From Hyphomicrobiales bacterium (GTDB lineage: Bacteria > Pseudomonadota > Alphaproteobacteria > Rhizobiales > Rhizobiaceae), in assembly GCA_900466475.1 (NCBI GenBank), contig UBMI01000018.1, forward strand, positions 62,001 through 126,000: a stretch of 64,000 nucleotides of DNA, in the 5' to 3' direction. The position numbers were made by a program, and so were the translations under genes. The notes below the pieces were generated by a model. That model saw nothing but the letters and a program-made list of their open reading frames with translations, was not told the DNA's origin and did no database searches. Positions 63,816 to 64,000 of the stretch are shown here, in pieces (the stretch's first letter is position 1; every line of letters begins with the position of its first letter).

Positions 63816-64000
63816 TGAAATCCGCATTCGATACCTCCGCTCTGACCGCGCGGGCGGAGGTCGCAATCGACGTGGCCCGCAAGGTTGGACGCGAGGCTGC
63901 GCGCTTCAGGCGTGAAGGAAACCCCGGCGCGTTGCATGTCGAAAACAAGGGCTTGCAGGATTTCGTCACCGTCGCAGACAGGCAGGCAGAACAGGCTATC
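63815..64000 (+). CDS. Inositol monophosphatase family protein (cut by window edge)
   Basis: The first 62 codons only. The N-terminus has AEVAIDVARKVGREAARFRREG and then VENKGLQDFVTVADRQAEQAI, the K-x-x-x-D-x-V-T-x-A-D start of the inositol monophosphatase/FBPase superfamily. The metal-binding and catalytic motifs (GTxxF, WDxAxG) lie beyond the right edge. Coupled by TGATG to the LacI gene. In this operon it could dephosphorylate inositol phosphate released by the phosphodiesterase. Confidence 0.85.
   Translation, partial: MKSAFDTSALTARAEVAIDVARKVGREAARFRREGNPGALHVENKGLQDFVTVADRQAEQAI

Overview
The window looks like a Rhizobiaceae (Rhizobium-type) alphaproteobacterial replicon. The evidence is high GC content, dense operons with ATGA overlaps, many ABC importers, a rhizopine-like (moc) gene set, and a panC-panB pair. 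panCB is known to sit on plasmid p42f in Rhizobium etli, so a secondary replicon (chromid or plasmid) is plausible. That placement is inference; no replication or partition genes are in the window. I see no rRNA, tRNA, CRISPR array or intact insertion sequence.

Layout. (1) 1-11551, leftward: one apparent operon for carnitine/gamma-butyrobetaine-type compounds. In transcription order it encodes a BKACE cleavage enzyme, a carnitine dehydrogenase-thioesterase fusion, an acyl-CoA dehydrogenase, an ADP-forming-type acyl-CoA ligase, a CaiD-like hydratase and a peptide-type ABC importer. It is divergent from a CdhR-like GlxA/AraC regulator (11659-12642). (2) 12617-16643: a LysR regulator, a DMT exporter and a DgcA/StcD-type demethylase that could act on methylated glycine or proline downstream of glycine betaine. 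A soxG remnant follows. (3) 16644-22680: a gene-poor patch with remnants, a perfect 19-bp inverted repeat, an alpha/beta hydrolase, a cysteine hydrolase overlapping a second GlxA regulator, a small DMT/SMR protein and a BTLCP peptidase. (4) 22681-25867: panC-panB and an MFS exporter. (5) 26074-33839: an organosulfur block with an FMN reductase, metQNI, an NtaA/SnaA-type flavin monooxygenase and tauABC. (6) 33940-40133: methylmalonyl-CoA mutase, an FAH-family protein and a Gfo/Idh-Gfo/Idh-VOC operon. (7) 40193-47091, leftward: a GbsR/MarR-type regulator followed by cydDCABX, preceded by a perfect 26-bp palindrome. (8) 47347-50768: HupE/UreJ, a 2-hydroxyacid dehydrogenase, a Tim44-domain protein and a YbaK deacylase. 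(9) 50990-56608: a LacI regulator and a moc-like operon (di-iron hydroxylase, MocE-type Rieske ferredoxin, lone sugar-binding protein, ferredoxin reductase, TIM-barrel isomerase). (10) 57433-64000: a CUT1 ABC importer with a glycerophosphodiesterase, a LacI regulator and an inositol-monophosphatase-family gene cut by the right edge.

The most interesting inference is that blocks 9 and 10 together form an inositol-derivative scavenging island. The moc-like oxygenase system would demethylate or hydroxylate an inositol-type compound. The importer, phosphodiesterase and inositol phosphatase form a logical path for glycerophosphoinositol. The carnitine operon, with its fused dehydrogenase-thioesterase, is the best-supported pathway. 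Start codons were re-chosen from ribosome-binding sites and family lengths where the longest open frame looked too long.
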